In this document: positions 12,801-24,105 of the stretch, in pieces
How the letters are laid out: each line of letters opens with the position of its first letter
How positions within the stretch are numbered: the stretch's first letter is position 1
Source: Archivesica marissinica
Taxonomy: Eukaryota; Mollusca; Bivalvia; Venerida; Vesicomyidae
DNA: 64,000 nucleotides
Direction of reading: 5' to 3'
NCBI GenBank assembly: GCA_014843695.1
Contig: CM026387.1
Location: forward strand, 74,887,150 to 74,951,149
Notes under the pieces: generated by a model
What the model was told of the DNA's origin: nothing
Seen by the model: the letters and a program-made list of their open reading frames with translations, nothing else
The model's database searches: none
Translations under genes and position numbers: made by a program

Positions 12801-14219
12801 ATGTTGTATGCCAGTTACTCAATACTTCTGCTTTGACTATTAACACAGCTCGCTGTATGCCTGTTGCTCAATGCCTCGGCTTTGACTATTAACACAGCAC
12901 GCTGTATGCCTGTTGCTCAATGCCTCGGCTTTGACTATTAACACAGCTCGCTGTATGCCTGTTGCTCAATACTTCGGCTTTGACTATTAACACAGCTCGC
13001 TGTATGCCTGTTGCTCAATGCCTCGGCTTTGACTATTAACACAGCTCGCTGTATGCCTGTTGCTCAACACTTCGGCTTTGACTATTAACACAGCCCACTG
13101 TATGCCTGTTGCTCAATACTTCGGCTTTGATTATTAACACAGCCCGCTGTATGCTGTATGCCTGTTGCTCAATACTTCCGCGTTGACTATTAAACACAGC
13201 TCACTGTATGCCTGTTACACAATACCTCGGCTTTAACTATGCACACAGCCCACTGTATGCCTGTTACTCAATACTTCCGCTTTGACTATTAACACAGCTC
13301 GCTGTATGCTGTATGACTGTTGCTCAATACTTCCTCTTCGACTATTAACACAGCTCGCTGTATGCTGTATGACTGTTACTCAATACCTCGGCTTTGACTA
13401 TTAACACAGCTCGCTGTATGCCTGTTGCTCAATACTTCGGCTTTGACTATTAACACAGCTCGCTGTATGCCTGTTGCTCAATGCCTCGGCTTTGACTATT
13501 AACACGGCTCGCTGTATGACTGTTACTCAATACTTCCGCTTTAACTATTAACACAGCTCGCTGTATGCCTGTTGCTCAATACTTCGGCTTTGACTATTAA
13601 CACAGCTCGCTGTATGCATGTTGCTCAATGCCTCGGCTTTGACTATTAACACGGCTCGCTGTATGACTGTTGCTCAATACTTCCGCTTTAACTATTCACA
13701 CAGCTCGCTGCATGCCTGTTACTCAATACTTCCGCTTTAACTATTCACACAGCTCGCTGTATGACTGTTGCTCAATACTTCCGCTTTAACTATTCACACA
13801 GCTCGCTGCATGCCTGTTACTCAATACTTCCGCTTTAACTATTCACACAGCTCGCTGTATGCCTGTTGCTCAATACTTCGGCTTTGACTATTAACACAGC
13901 TCGCTGTATGCCTGTTGCTCAATACTTCGGCTTTGACTATTAACACAGCTCGCTGTATGCCTGTTGTTCAATACTTCCGCTTTGACCATTAACACAGCTC
14001 GCTGTATGCCTGTTGCGCAATGCCTCGGCTTTGACTATTAACACAGCTCGCTGTATGCTGTATGCCTGTTACTCAATACTTCGGCTTTCACTATTAACAC
14101 AGCTCGCTGTATGCCAGTTGCTCAATACTTCGGCTTTGACTATTAACACAGCTCGCTGTATGCCTGTTGCTCAATTCTTCGGCTTTGACTATTAACACAG
14201 CCCACTGTATGCCTGTTGC
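6863..14219. repeat. 49-bp satellite array (about 150 copies)
   Basis: The unit reads 'tcaatacttcggctttgact', 'attaacacagctcgctgtat', 'gcctgttgc'. Variants are 'gcccgct', 'caatgcctcgg', 'cttccgctttaactattcac' and an extra 7-bp 'tgtatgc' giving 'ctgtatgctgtatgcc'. Variant combinations recur in blocks: the stretch from about 7915 is repeated almost exactly about 249 bp later, from about 8164, which implies higher-order duplication. The array decays at 14210-14225. It contains no gene. Confidence 0.97.
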
Positions 14220-14300
14220 AATGATCCTACTTTTTTATTACTATTAACATTAATGTTCGTGGACAATACCATTTCGGTTACTTTATATATCCTGGGCTAC

Positions 14301-14607
14301 CAGTGGCGTAGCTTCCTATAGGCTCTGTAGACACGTGCCTACACATGTTTGTCAAATATTGAATACATGACAATGCGAAAAATGCAATACAAATTAAGGG
14401 TAAGGGGGTGGAAATGTATGCTGTGCAGAGAATCCAAAATGGTATTTCATTAATTTTTAATTGATGAAAGAACATATTGAGAATACGGTCCTTATTTCTG
14501 GGCAAAACATACCTTAAAATGTATCGTAATGCAGCTACGACCGGATGCACACCCGGACCCTTACCCTAATGATTGCTACATTATACTAAGCCCAAGCTAC
14601 GCCACTG
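14301..14607. mobile_element. Candidate hAT-like MITE
   Basis: Terminal inverted repeats 'cagtggcgtagctt' (14301) and 'aagctacgccactg' (ending 14607) enclose about 307 bp with no transposase. CAGTGGCGTAGC-type ends are typical of hAT-derived miniature elements. I could not see the expected 8-bp target duplication, so the flanks may have diverged. Confidence 0.6.
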
Positions 14608-14716
14608 GACATCTCACCGTAATGGAAGCAGTCGTGCGTTGCTATGATACGGAAGTTGGAAGTGTCATGTTTCCGTGGCGACAATGTTTTTCCGAGTATT
14701 TTTTTGGTTTTCTATA

Positions 14717-14930
14717 CTAGATGACATAAAAAAACACACACCTACATTATATGATTATTATTACATGAAAAAACGAAATATGAAGGATTCCATCAAAGAT
14801 ATATCACATCATTATTACAAAACACAAACTGAACAACTAAAATATTCCAAAATGTTTAAAACTATATATAGTTATTGGTTTTCATGTAAAATCACACGTA
14901 TCCGAAGTGTGCGTTTTCTATGTCCTCTAG
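14717..14930. mobile_element. Small TA-flanked MITE, copy 1
   Basis: The ends are 'ctagatgacata' and 'tatgtcctctag', flanked on both sides by TA. The interior ('aactgaacaactaaaatatt', 'cgaagtgtgcgttttctatg') is the reverse complement of the element at 16163-16308. Confidence 0.7.
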
Positions 14931-14932
14931 TA

Positions 14933-15435
14933 CATATACTCAATATCCACATTACAGATGTTAAATATACATTTTAAATTCGGGTGTTTGATGTCGATAT
15001 TATTCTATGTTCTACATTATATCAACATCTCCAAGTTTAGTAAAGATATGTGTGCATTGTGTCCACAGAAAACGTGTTTTAAGATGATCGTAATCTGATG
15101 GTAATTTAAATAATGACAACGCACTGATACATGCGGTGTTCAGATAACAGCTATACATTAAATCCATGGTTGAACAACGTTCTCGAATGAAAGATGACTC
15201 AAATTGTGTGAAATTAACTTCCTTCGTCGTCTTAAATTATAAATTCCCTTCATAGTTAATAATTTTAATAATGTTGCGAATAATGTAGATTCTATATTTT
15301 ATGTTGATATAAATGGGAGTGAATATGTCAATGTATTTTTTCTCATATGTTATATTTCACATTTCGTGTCCAATAAATAAAGCAATCATTTGAAATAGTT
15401 TTTATCATTACAGCTCCATGTTTGATCTTTGTGTA
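14933..15435. other. AT-rich sequence, no gene seen
   Basis: No exon-like or RNA-gene signal was recognised. Confidence 0.4.
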
Positions 15436-15436
15436 T

Positions 15437-15826
15437 GATGCAGTCATTTCTTTGTATGTATATCATTAGTAAATCATGCTGCGTGGATTGTATGTACATA
15501 TAAAGCAACACGGTGACATTTGGGAAAGAGGACAGATCTGTATTCCAGTATTTAGCAAGTTGGACTGGTAATCTAGGGATCGCAGGTTCGATACCTCGTC
15601 TGACACTACTAAATAAAATTAACAGTTTTTCAGTTGGGACTTTAAACCGAGGTCTCGTGTCAGTGCTTTACACCGTGTATCTAAAAGAACCAGAGGAGAC
15701 TCTGGAATGGGTCTCTGTCTGTATCATTGCACTATCCTCCAACAATCTAAAATGACTAATCTCTTCAGGAGGCGTCGCTCATATGGACAACCGGTAGCGA
15801 CGATAAATAAACGTAAATCACACACA
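15437..15826 (+). repeat. Arm 1 of a 390-bp inverted duplication containing a SINE C copy
   Basis: The arm comprises about 85 bp of 5' flank ('gatgcagtcatttctttgta', 'ctgcgtggattgtatgtaca') plus the SINE C copy at 15522-15822. The same flank and the same SINE appear as the reverse complement at 24106-24493, with only a few differences. Other SINE C copies lack this flank, so this is more than two members of one family. Confidence 0.85.
15522..15822 (+). mobile_element. SINE family C, near full-length
   Basis: The tRNA-like head has the anticodon-arm analogue 'ttggactggtaatctag' and the B box 'aggttcgatacctcgtctga'. The body has 'ctaaataaaattaacag', 'ggtctcgtgtcagtgcttta', 'gagactctggaatgggtctc' and 'ctcttcaggaggcgtcgctc', and the tail 'gcgacgataaataaacgtaa'. 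The open frame across it is a by-product. Confidence 0.85.
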
Positions 15827-15958
15827 CATACATCATTTAAAAATTAAAAATTAGTTTTAGATCATTTGCGTAAACTAATAATGAGAACATAATTAGTTGT
15901 TATCTATGTTCGACATTATTACAACATGTTGCGGCATACAGTGATGTTGGACACCATT

Positions 15959-16156
15959 GCCCTGTCTCTTCTTACCAATGCAACCCGGGTTTGATACTCG
16001 GACCTGGGAAAGTATGTGGGATGGTACGATGGTCGCCAGATCGGACAAGTGTGTTTTCTCCGGGTACGACGGTTTCTTCCCACACGAATGACCTCATTTA
16101 CGCTTCCATCCGCGCAAACGAGTTATTAAAACTTGTTTCGCAATCATTGTAAAATA
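15959..16156 (+). mobile_element. SINE family A, head degraded
   Basis: B box 'cccgggtttgatactcggac', body 'tcgccagatcggacaag' and 'cacacgaatgacctcattta', tail 'ttgtttcgcaatcattgtaa'. The upstream tRNA-like portion is diverged. Confidence 0.8.
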
Positions 16157-16162
16157 AATGTA

Positions 16163-16308
16163 CTAGAGGACATAGAAAACGCACACTTCGGATAGGTGTG
16201 TTTTTACACGAAAAACAATAACTATATAAATACATAGTTTTAAACATTTTGGAATATGCTTAGTTGTTCAGTTTGTGTTTTGTAATAAAGATGTGGTATA
16301 TCCTCTAG
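16163..16308. mobile_element. Small TA-flanked MITE, copy 2
   Basis: The ends are 'ctagaggacatag' and 'tatatcctctag', flanked by TA at 16161-16162 and 16309-16310. It is an inverted and shorter relative of 14717-14930, abutting the tail of the SINE A copy. Confidence 0.75.
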
Positions 16309-16465
16309 TATAGTTTAAGCTGATATGATTCTGTAAATAGATTGATATATGTATTTAACCAGAATACACTAAGTGGGCGAGCGTGGAGGCTTCTGTTTGT
16401 AACGTTATACTCGAGTTATGTGTGTACATGTGTTACATGTCATGTGAGCTATATGTGGTAATTCA

Positions 16466-16606
16466 TGTGGTTGGAAATCGGAGTACCCGGAGAAACCCCA
16501 CCTGTCCTATCTGGCAACCACCGTACCATCTCCCATCCCGGTCCAAGGATCGAACCCGGGTTACATTGGTGGTGAGAAGCGAGTGAGCTAATCGGACAGC
16601 TAATCA
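16466..16606 (-). mobile_element. SINE family A, 3'-truncated, inverted
   Basis: The reverse complement contains the head 'agctgtccgattagctcact' and B box 'cccgggttcgatccttggac', then 'ggtggggtttctccgggtac'. The common tail is absent. Confidence 0.8.
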
Positions 16607-16778
16607 TTATAGTAGCTTGCGGTCTACTACCAGCTTATTGAAAGCATTGACATAAATGACAACGGTTATTGTATTAGCCCTAAACCGATGATGATTGAGC
16701 TTATTTACCCTCGCATCCGGCGAACCATGTGGGCGAGCGTAGCCCATATCCTGCCAATCACGACTAATGTCGTTTTTG

Positions 16779-16913
16779 CAAACAACATAGAGCCAGATCA
16801 GACAACACAGAATATCTGATCAGGATCTATGCTGTTTGCTATTCGAATAGTGGAGCTAAAACATTTGTCTGAATAGCAAACAACATAGATCCTGATCAGA
16901 CGCGGTTGTTTGC
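16779..16913. repeat. Pair of linked palindromes sharing a 'gcaaacaacatag' motif
   Basis: 'gcaaacaacatagagccaga' is followed by 'ctgatcaggatctatgctgt' and 'ttgctattcgaatag', then by 'gaatagcaaacaacatagat' and 'cctgatcagac'. The arms pair in alternative ways. A related palindrome set lies in the TTAA element at 52939-53183, which suggests a decayed member of the same family. No ends were resolved here. Confidence 0.55.
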
Positions 16914-17223
16914 ACATTCCGTCCAATTTATGCTGCATGCTAAGTGTTCATATATGTTTAGTGTGAACAAATGGTAGTTTTCAGATAATGGAAATATTCG
17001 ATCATGACCCCAGCACCGATCCAATTCGCTGATTTCATTGGGAACCAGCGTGCTCTGTTGCGTGTGTATTATGTGAAAAAGTACATTAGATTTTGGTCGG
17101 TGAAGGAGAAAATATAAGCTTTACGTTGTATCAGTTTATGGCTTACAATTTGGGTAGAAAAATAACAATATTACCAAACTTCGAATAATTACAATTTTGC
17201 AAGCATACGTATATATAAACAAA

Positions 17224-17492
17224 CAGTACCGTAGCCAGAGGAAAATGTCAACCGAGACAATCTAGGGGTCCCGGGGCATGTTCCCCCTTAAAATTGTTGG
17301 GGTATAGAAAAGATGTCCTGTGTTTTCTGATGTTAGACGTATAATTATGTACTGACCGTTCAGCTCTCTAGCAGTCAACATTTTATACAGCAAAGGGATA
17401 TTTTTTTCATTTTTTTTTTTCCATTTTGTTTTTGGCTTTGGAAATTTTAACCGAGGCATGTGCCTCGTGTCCTCAGTGTGGCTACGGGCCTG
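17224..17492. mobile_element. Candidate hAT-like MITE or remnant
   Basis: The ends 'cagtaccgtagccag' and 'gtggctacgggcctg' are imperfect inverted repeats of a CAGGCCCGTAGCC-like end. There is no visible transposase and no clear target duplication. Open frames crossing it have no recognisable product. Confidence 0.45.
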
Positions 17493-17680
17493 ACACACAT
17501 ACGAGAGAAACTATACAGGCCTGTGTTGGTCAATAGGTATATGACCTCTGAGGAGAAGAAGAAGCTACATGTAAACTGTTCAATATATATGTCTAAGCAG
17601 TAACTGTACATTGTGTTGATATTTGAACATAGAATAAATGTAAGCAATTTCAGACTGTTTCACTGTTCATAAAAGTGTAA

Positions 17681-17896
17681 GTCGTGATAGCGTAGTGGTA
17701 GCGCGTTCGCTTCAGATGCGAAAGACCCGGAGCTCGAGCCCCGCTGGAACCATTACCAGTGTGCCCTTAAATTCCACTTCTCTTCTCCCTCCCTCGTGGC
17801 GATGGATTCCATCAGGAATGAGGTCTCGAGAGTGATTCATATAAGTTGTAAGAACTTATTTCGCAATCGAGCTAAAGTAAATTTGTATAAACTACT
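17681..17896 (+). mobile_element. SINE family B, near full-length
   Basis: Head 'gtcgtgatagcgtagtggta' with arm 'ttcgcttcagatgcgaa', B-box region 'ggagctcgagccccgctgga', then 'gatggattccatcaggaatg' and the tail 'taaagtaaatttgtataaa'. Confidence 0.85.
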
Positions 17897-18088
17897 AGTA
17901 TATAAGTAACAAACATGAAGCATGAAGTAGTAACATGATCATAATGATACGGACATGATCATAGTATTATACTATGTATTACAAAATGACACGGACACAA
18001 ACTGGCTAGGTATATTTAAACATCGAATCATTTAACAGTGTGTGTATCAGCATTCCTTCCAGGAAACAGTCGAACACTGTGCTCTGAC

Positions 18089-18413
18089 AGACGGACACGT
18101 AGTCCAGTGGTTAACACTATAATCTGATACTAATTTGTGTGTTTTACGTTTATTTATCGTCGCTACCGGTTGCCCATATGAGCGACGCCTCCTGAAGAGA
18201 TTATAGTCATTTTTGATTTTCGGCGGATAGTGCAATGATACAGACATAGACCCATTCCAGAGTCTCCTCTGGTTCTTTTACGTGCACTTTGTAAAGCTCC
18301 GACTCGAGACCTCGGTTTAAAGTCCTATCTGAAAGACTGTTAATTTTATTAGGATCGAACCTGCGATCACTGGAATACCAGTCCAGCGTGTTACCACTGG
18401 ACTACAGATCCGT
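18089..18413 (-). mobile_element. SINE family C, inverted, with an adjoining head fragment
   Basis: From 18136 the sequence is the reverse complement of a full SINE C, ending at the head ('accactggactacagatcc'). Just before it, at 18089-18125, lies a forward fragment of a SINE C head ('cgtagtccagtggttaacac'), so two partial copies face each other. Confidence 0.8.
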
Positions 18414-18604
18414 ATGTGCCGATACTAACACGATATGTTGCTTAAATTGTAAGCAGCCGCTCAGATTGACTAATTGTCACGATCATTCACACCCGTACGT
18501 TCCATGCAGTAAAGAGACTTGTTTGTTCGTTTGTTCGGGTTTTACCTCTTCATCAGCAACGTTGTTGGGCTATATAGACGATGGGCAATTTACCTGTAGT
18601 TCAG

Positions 18605-18837
18605 TTTATACAAATTTATTTTAGCTCGATTGCGAAACAAGTTATTTCAACTTATATTAATCACTCTCGAGACCTCATTCCTAATGGAATCCATCGCCAT
18701 GAGGGAGAAAGAAGAGGCAACGTGGACTTTAAATGCCTTGCCTAAGGGCACAATCGTAACGGCTCCAGCGTGGCTCGAACTCCGGACCTTTCGCACCTGA
18801 AGCGAACGCGCATCCACTGCGCTATCACGACTTCCAC
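18605..18837 (-). mobile_element. SINE family B, inverted
   Basis: Reads as the reverse complement of 59430-59660: tail 'tttatacaaatttattttag', 'catcgccatgagggag', B box complement, and head complement 'gctatcacgacttcca'. It directly abuts the next SINE C copy. Confidence 0.85.
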
Positions 18838-19213
18838 GAGTAGTTCAGTGGTTAACACGATGAACTGGGAATCCAGGGATCGGAGGTTCGACCCCCCGTC
18901 TGACCCTAATAAAATTAACAGTATTTCAGATGTGACTTTAAACCGAAGTCTCGTGTCGGTGCTTTACACCGTGCACGTAAAAGAACCAGGGGAGATTCTG
19001 GAATGGGTATCGATCCCCCGTCTGACCCTAATACATGTAACAGTCTTTCAGACTTTAAACCGAGGTCTCGTGTCGGTGCTTTACAGAACCAGAGGAGAAT
19101 CTGGAATGGGTCTCTGTCTGTATCATTGCACTATCCTCCAAAAATCTAAAATGACTAATCTTTTCAGGATATGGGCAACCGGTAGCGACGATAACTAAGT
19201 GTAAATTACACAC
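18832..19213 (+). mobile_element. SINE family C with an internal duplication
   Basis: It starts at 'gtagttcagtggttaacacg', then B box 'aggttcgaccccccgtctga'. After 'ctggaatgggtatcg' the sequence goes back to 'atcccccgtctgaccctaat' and repeats the body (about 130 bp) before finishing with the usual 'ggcaaccggtagcgacgata' tail. Confidence 0.8.
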
Positions 19214-19348
19214 TCTGATAACATTATAATGTACGAGTTCAGGGAAGTCTTACAATGCAATTAATGTTGATAAATTAAAGAAATTACATTATTCAGTATA
19301 AAATTCTGACAGAGGTCAACAACATCAATGATTTAGCGAACATTAATA

Positions 19349-20092
19349 TTGTCTCTTCGAGTTGTATGTATTGTATACAGATCTCCCGGGGAGGGGGGGG
19401 TTTGTCTCTTCGAGTTGTATTTATTGTTACAGATCTCCCGGGGGGGGTATTGTCTCTTCGAGTTGTATGTATTGTATACAGATCTCCCGGGGAGGGGGGG
19501 GTATTGTCTCTTCGAGTTGTATGTATTGTATACAGATCTCCCAGGGAGGGGGGGGATTGTCTCTTCGAGTTGTATTTATTGTATACAGATCTCCCGGGGA
19601 GGGGGGGTATTGTCTCTTCGAGTTGTATGTATTGTATACAGATCTCCCAGGGAGGGGGGGGTATTGTCTCTTCGAGTTGTATGTATTGTATACAGATCTC
19701 CCGGGGAGGGGGGTATTGTCTCTTCGAGTTGTATGTATTGTATACAGATCTCCCAGGGAGGGGGGGGGGGGTATTGTCTCTTCGAGTTGTATTTATTGTA
19801 TACAGATCTCCCGGGGAGGGGGGGGGGGGTATTGTCTCTTCGAGTGTAATGTATACAGATCTCCCGGGAGGGGGGGGTATTGTCTCTTCGAGTTGTATGT
19901 ATGTATACATCTCCCGGGAGGGGGGGGTATTGTCTCTTCGAGTTGTATGTATTGTATACAGATCTCCCAGGGAGGGGGGGGTATTGTCTCTTCGAGTTGT
20001 ATGTATTGTATACAGATCTCCCAGGGAGGGGGGGGTATTGTCTCTTCGAGTTGTATGTATTGTATACAGATCTCCCAGGGAGGGGGGGGATT
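19349..20092. repeat. G-run-rich minisatellite (about 13 copies, unit 54-60 bp)
   Basis: The unit reads 'attgtctcttcgagttgtat', 'gtattgtatacagatctccc', then (a/g)ggga and 7 to 10 G. Unit length changes mostly through the G run. Each + strand unit has two G runs separated by one A. Open frames on both strands are array artefacts. Confidence 0.95.
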
Positions 20093-20257
20093 TGCAACTT
20101 ATTTTTGCATTTCAGAAAATAAAATAAAAAGAAAATAGCCATAAATCAAGTAAAGAATTATTAATTGATGGCAAGCATACTAACTCGTACTCGATTTAAC
20201 AGTGCCATGAATGTCCTTAAATTACACACGGTCCAATCATGCATCTTGTATTTAAGG

Positions 20258-20475
20258 TTGTCCGAGTAGCGCAGTGGTTCGATCCTTGGACCGGCGGAAA
20301 GTATGTGAGATGGGACGGTGGTCGTCAGATCGAACAGGTGGGTTTTCTCCAGGTACTCCGGTTTCCTCCCATACGAATGACCATATGTACGCTTCCATCC
20401 GCGCCAACGAGAGTGATTAATATAAGTTGTTAGAACTTGCTTCGCGATCGTTGTAAAATAAATAAAGCTTAAACT
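20258..20475 (+). mobile_element. SINE family A with an internal deletion in the head
   Basis: 'tgtccgagtagcgcagtggt' joins directly to 'tcgatccttggaccggcgga', so the anticodon-arm region is missing. The rest ('gtgggttttctccaggtact', tail 'gagagtgattaatataagtt', 'aaataaataaag') is intact. Confidence 0.85.
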
Positions 20476-20479
20476 TAAA

Positions 20480-21016
20480 TATATATGTTGAAGCAAATGT
20501 GTTGTACCATACGTTAACGGCCCTTCCCAACATTTTAGCTTTTTAGCAGTTTAAACAAAAAACAAAAAGAAACAAAAATGCCTCTTGTATCACTGCGCAT
20601 GTCTACTCGATTGGAGTCAATGTATTTTACATACCTTCAATTTGAAGACTAACATTTAATTGCTTTCTAAAGCAGTTTGTGTTTTACGTTTATTTAACGT
20701 CGCCAAATAACATTTGTTTTTCTGAACTCGTCCAGAACTTGTCACATATTCTCTGTGTGTGTGAAATATCGTCACACAAAGTGCTTCATTAGCATATAGT
20801 TTCGTTGATCAATCGGAATGTTTCTCTCATTGTTTTATAATTGACTGATTTACTGATAGATATGATATGCAACATTAGTTTTAATAATGACAACCTGGAT
20901 AGTGCACTAACTCCCAACGTCTCTAGCTCCTTCCTTCTCATCATGATATGTAGCTATGTTCCTGTTCTCATTTGCACATATATCCTCATCTGTATACATG
21001 TATATATTTTACCACA
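20480..21016. other. No gene seen; short SINE C tail fragment near 20684-20710
   Basis: 'gtgttttacgtttatttaac' followed by 'gtcgcc' matches the inverted SINE C tail for a short distance. The rest is unassigned AT-rich DNA. Confidence 0.4.
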
Positions 21017-21670
21017 ATTCCTCTCCCCCCCCCCTCTCTATCTCTGTCTCTCTCTCCCTCTCTCTCTCTCCACCCTCTCTATCTCACTCTCTCTCTCTCC
21101 TCTCCTCTCCTCTCCCTCATCTCCTCTACCTCCCCCTCTCGCTCTCTCTCTATATATATATCCTCTCCTCTCTCTCACTCGCCTCTCTCTCTCCTCTCCC
21201 CTCGCTCTCTATATTCTCCTCTCCGCTCCTCCCTCACTCACTCATCTCTTCTCTCCCCCTTCTCTCTCTCCTCTCTCTCTCTCTCCTCTCTCTCTCACTC
21301 CTCTACTCTCCAATCCTCTCCTCTCTCCCTCATCTCTCTCACTCCTCTCCTCTTCCCTCCTCTCTCTCCCCCCTCTCTCTCACTCTCTCTCTCTCCTCTC
21401 CTCTCCTCTACCTCCCCCTCTCTCTCTCTCTCTCTCACTCTATATATATATATATATATCTCCTCTCCTCTCTCCACTCTCACTTTCTCTCTACTCTCCC
21501 TCCTCTCGCTCTCTATATCTCTCCTCTCCCAGCCTCTCCTCTCTCTCACTTCTCCTCCTCTCCCATCTCTCTCTCTCTCACTCTCTCTCCTCTCTCTCCT
21601 CTCTCTCTCTCTCTCTCTCCTCTCCTCTCTCCCATCTCTCTCCTCTCTCTCTCTCTCTCTCTCCTCTCTC

Positions 21671-21743
<73 letters not shown>

Positions 21744-22110
21744 CCCCTCTCCCCTCTCTTAACTCTCTCTCCTCTCCCTCCTCTCACTCTCTGATCTCCC
21801 TCTTCTCCTCCTCCCTCTCGCTCTCTATATATCTCCTCTCCCCCTCTCCCTCCCCCTCTTCTCCTCTCCCCCCTCTCTCTCTCTCTCATTCCTCCCCCTC
21901 CTCTCATCTCCCTCCCTCCTCTCGTCTCCTCTCTATCTTTCCTCTCTTTTCTCTCTCTCTCCCCCTCTCTCTCTCTCTCTCCTCTCCTCTCATCTCTCTG
22001 TATATCTCTCCTCTCCTATCTCTCTCACTATATATATATCTCTTCTCCTCTCTCTCTCTCTCCTCGCTCTCTCCTTATCCCCCCTCTCTCTCTCTCTCTC
22101 TATGTCTCTC

Positions 22111-22141
<31 letters not shown>

Positions 22142-22230
22142 GTCTCTCTCTGTCTCTCATCCCTCTCTCCCTCACTCTCTCCTCCCCCTCCTCTCCCCTC
22201 CTCTCTATATCTCTATTCTCTCTCTCGCCA
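21017..22230. repeat. CT-rich low-complexity tract with (TC)n and short (TA)n runs
   Basis: About 1.2 kb of nearly pure pyrimidine on the + strand, mostly 'tctc' and 'tcctc' with short 'tatatata' inserts. It includes a long uninterrupted (TC)n run at about 21671-21738. The Ser/Leu/Pro-rich frames on + and the Arg/Glu-rich frames on - are compositional artefacts. Confidence 0.97.
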
Positions 22231-22319
22231 CATTTACACCTCTCTTCCTGTCACATCTGTCTGTTTCCTGATTTGATAATATTTTATTGCTCTATATACA
22301 TGTATATTACAAATAACAA

Positions 22320-22592
22320 ATGTTCAGTGGTTAATACGTTAGACTGGTAATCCAGGGTTCGCAAGTTCGATCCCTCGTCTGACCCTAATAAAATTAACAG
22401 TCTATTAGATAGGACTTTAAACCAATGTCTCGTGTCGGTGGTTTACACCATGCGCGTAAAGGCTCCAGAGGACACTCTATCTGTATCATTGCACTATCCT
22501 CCAACAATCTAAAATGACTAATCTCTTCAGGAGGCGTCGCTGATATGGGCAAACGGTAGCGACGAGTCGATAAATAAACGTAAAACACACAC
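22320..22592 (+). mobile_element. SINE family C, near full-length
   Basis: Head 'gttcagtggttaatacgtta' with arm 'agactggtaatccaggg', B box 'caagttcgatccctcgtctg', a short deletion in the 'gtgcacgtaaaagaacc' region, and tail 'gacgagtcgataaataaacg'. Confidence 0.85.
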
Positions 22593-22599
22593 GCAATCA

Positions 22600-24105
22600 T
22601 TGTACAAATAGAAATTTAGTATAAATGGGTTGGGCCCTAAGTTCTAACAACATTAGATAAATTAAATTGAACACGACAGAATGTAAGTGGCGTAGATAAA
22701 GCTGAAAACATGTACATAATGCATTTGACAAGATTTAATAGTTAGTCTGTGACTTTTATCAAAGAATGGTACTAGTTTGCACAATCCACTGTCCAGTTTC
22801 CCAAGAATTGCACCCCAGGACCGAGCCCAAGTCTGTCTCATCGCCCCCTTCCAATCTCTCTCCACGAAATATCACTTCCTGTTAATCCACCCTTATTACT
22901 ATGTTACAATACCAGGAGACATTGGAGACTGTGTAGTTCAGACACGCCATGTATACATGTACACACATTCTTTCATTTTTTATATTTATACAGGTTATTA
23001 ATTCAAAAATACATACCTTTCAGTATTGTTTTTGTAACAGTCCAATTTATAGTCCAAAAGTTGTCACACAAATCTGAATCACTTCTCTATTAAATAAACT
23101 TCCAAAGCGTATAAATGATTTACTACAATATGAAAAGCACGAAGTGTTTAATAAGTATTAGGTTACTGCGTTTTATGTGCACCTTCCAATACGCGTCAGT
23201 TGAAGTTCAAGTTTAAATTTTGTTAGGATAAACTAGTAAAAATCGTATTAGTTTTGTTTAAAACGTTAAATATCCTGAGTCAACCACTGAACATAGAATG
23301 AAATGACTGAATGATGTATGTCCCTTTTACCGACCATTTCCCAAAGCCAGTCAATTAAAACCAGTCACTCTTGCAGTTATGGAGGAAAACAGGTACTTTC
23401 GTAACAGATGCGACACTTTATGTTGCATAGAAGATTTGGATCGAACTTTACACACATCAACTGTACCAAGATATGAAGACTTGATGAAAGAATGCCATTC
23501 TCTTGGACATAGTTCGTTGATCACATTATTTGAAATAAGTACTACAGGCTGTTTAATTGGCCTACTAAATGTTTTTAGGTCCCTCCTTAAAATGCAAGCA
23601 AGTGTATTCTAAATTCAATGGATAAACATAATAAAACCGCCAAGTGAGGCGTTAATATGTTGATGCATGACGAAAGGTTTAAAGGCGTGGCAAGTTGTTA
23701 TTTTACCATATATTTTAATTAATACATAACGCTTACACAAAAATGCTATACAAAACTACCCTGAACACGTATTTGTAGTGTAATGTTATGCTACAAATAG
23801 GCAATAGATTTCCGATAAGCGGCTAAGCGTGCGAACTGTTGACTTTTGAAACTTTGAGCGCTTTTAATATGACAAGCTAGCGTGACTGTAATGGCTCTCA
23901 TGCGCAAATTGATTTGTTCCAACTGATATATTGTAATACATATAGCAATAAATATGCATAGATTGTTTGAGAAACGAAAGTGTGTACTTATTTATGATGC
24001 ATTGATTAAATATCAGTATTGATTGGGGACTTTGCAATAGTCCTGTATGTGCCTGACCTGGTGTATTTCTACAATGCGTAAGTTTCACAGTACTGCAGTA
24101 TTTGT
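22600..24105. other. Unique sequence; one unrecognised open frame at 23379-23612 (+)
   Basis: The 77-residue frame starts MEENRYFRNRC and has mixed, non-repetitive composition, so it could be an exon or a relic. It has no family match I recognise and no convincing splice pairing. No other features are supported. Confidence 0.3.

Noticed and set aside
6863..14219. Centromeric CENP-B box in the satellites
   Set aside because: I looked for the nTTCGnnnnAnnCGGGn pattern in the 25-, 28- and 49-bp units and did not find it; centromere identity cannot be claimed.
20841..22276. Ser/Leu/Pro-rich proteins on + and Arg/Glu-rich proteins on -
   Set aside because: Low-complexity CT tract; composition explains the open frames.
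23379..23612. Small protein gene MEENRYFRNRC...
   Set aside because: Non-repetitive, but no family, no splice pairing and no conserved context; left as an unproven open frame.
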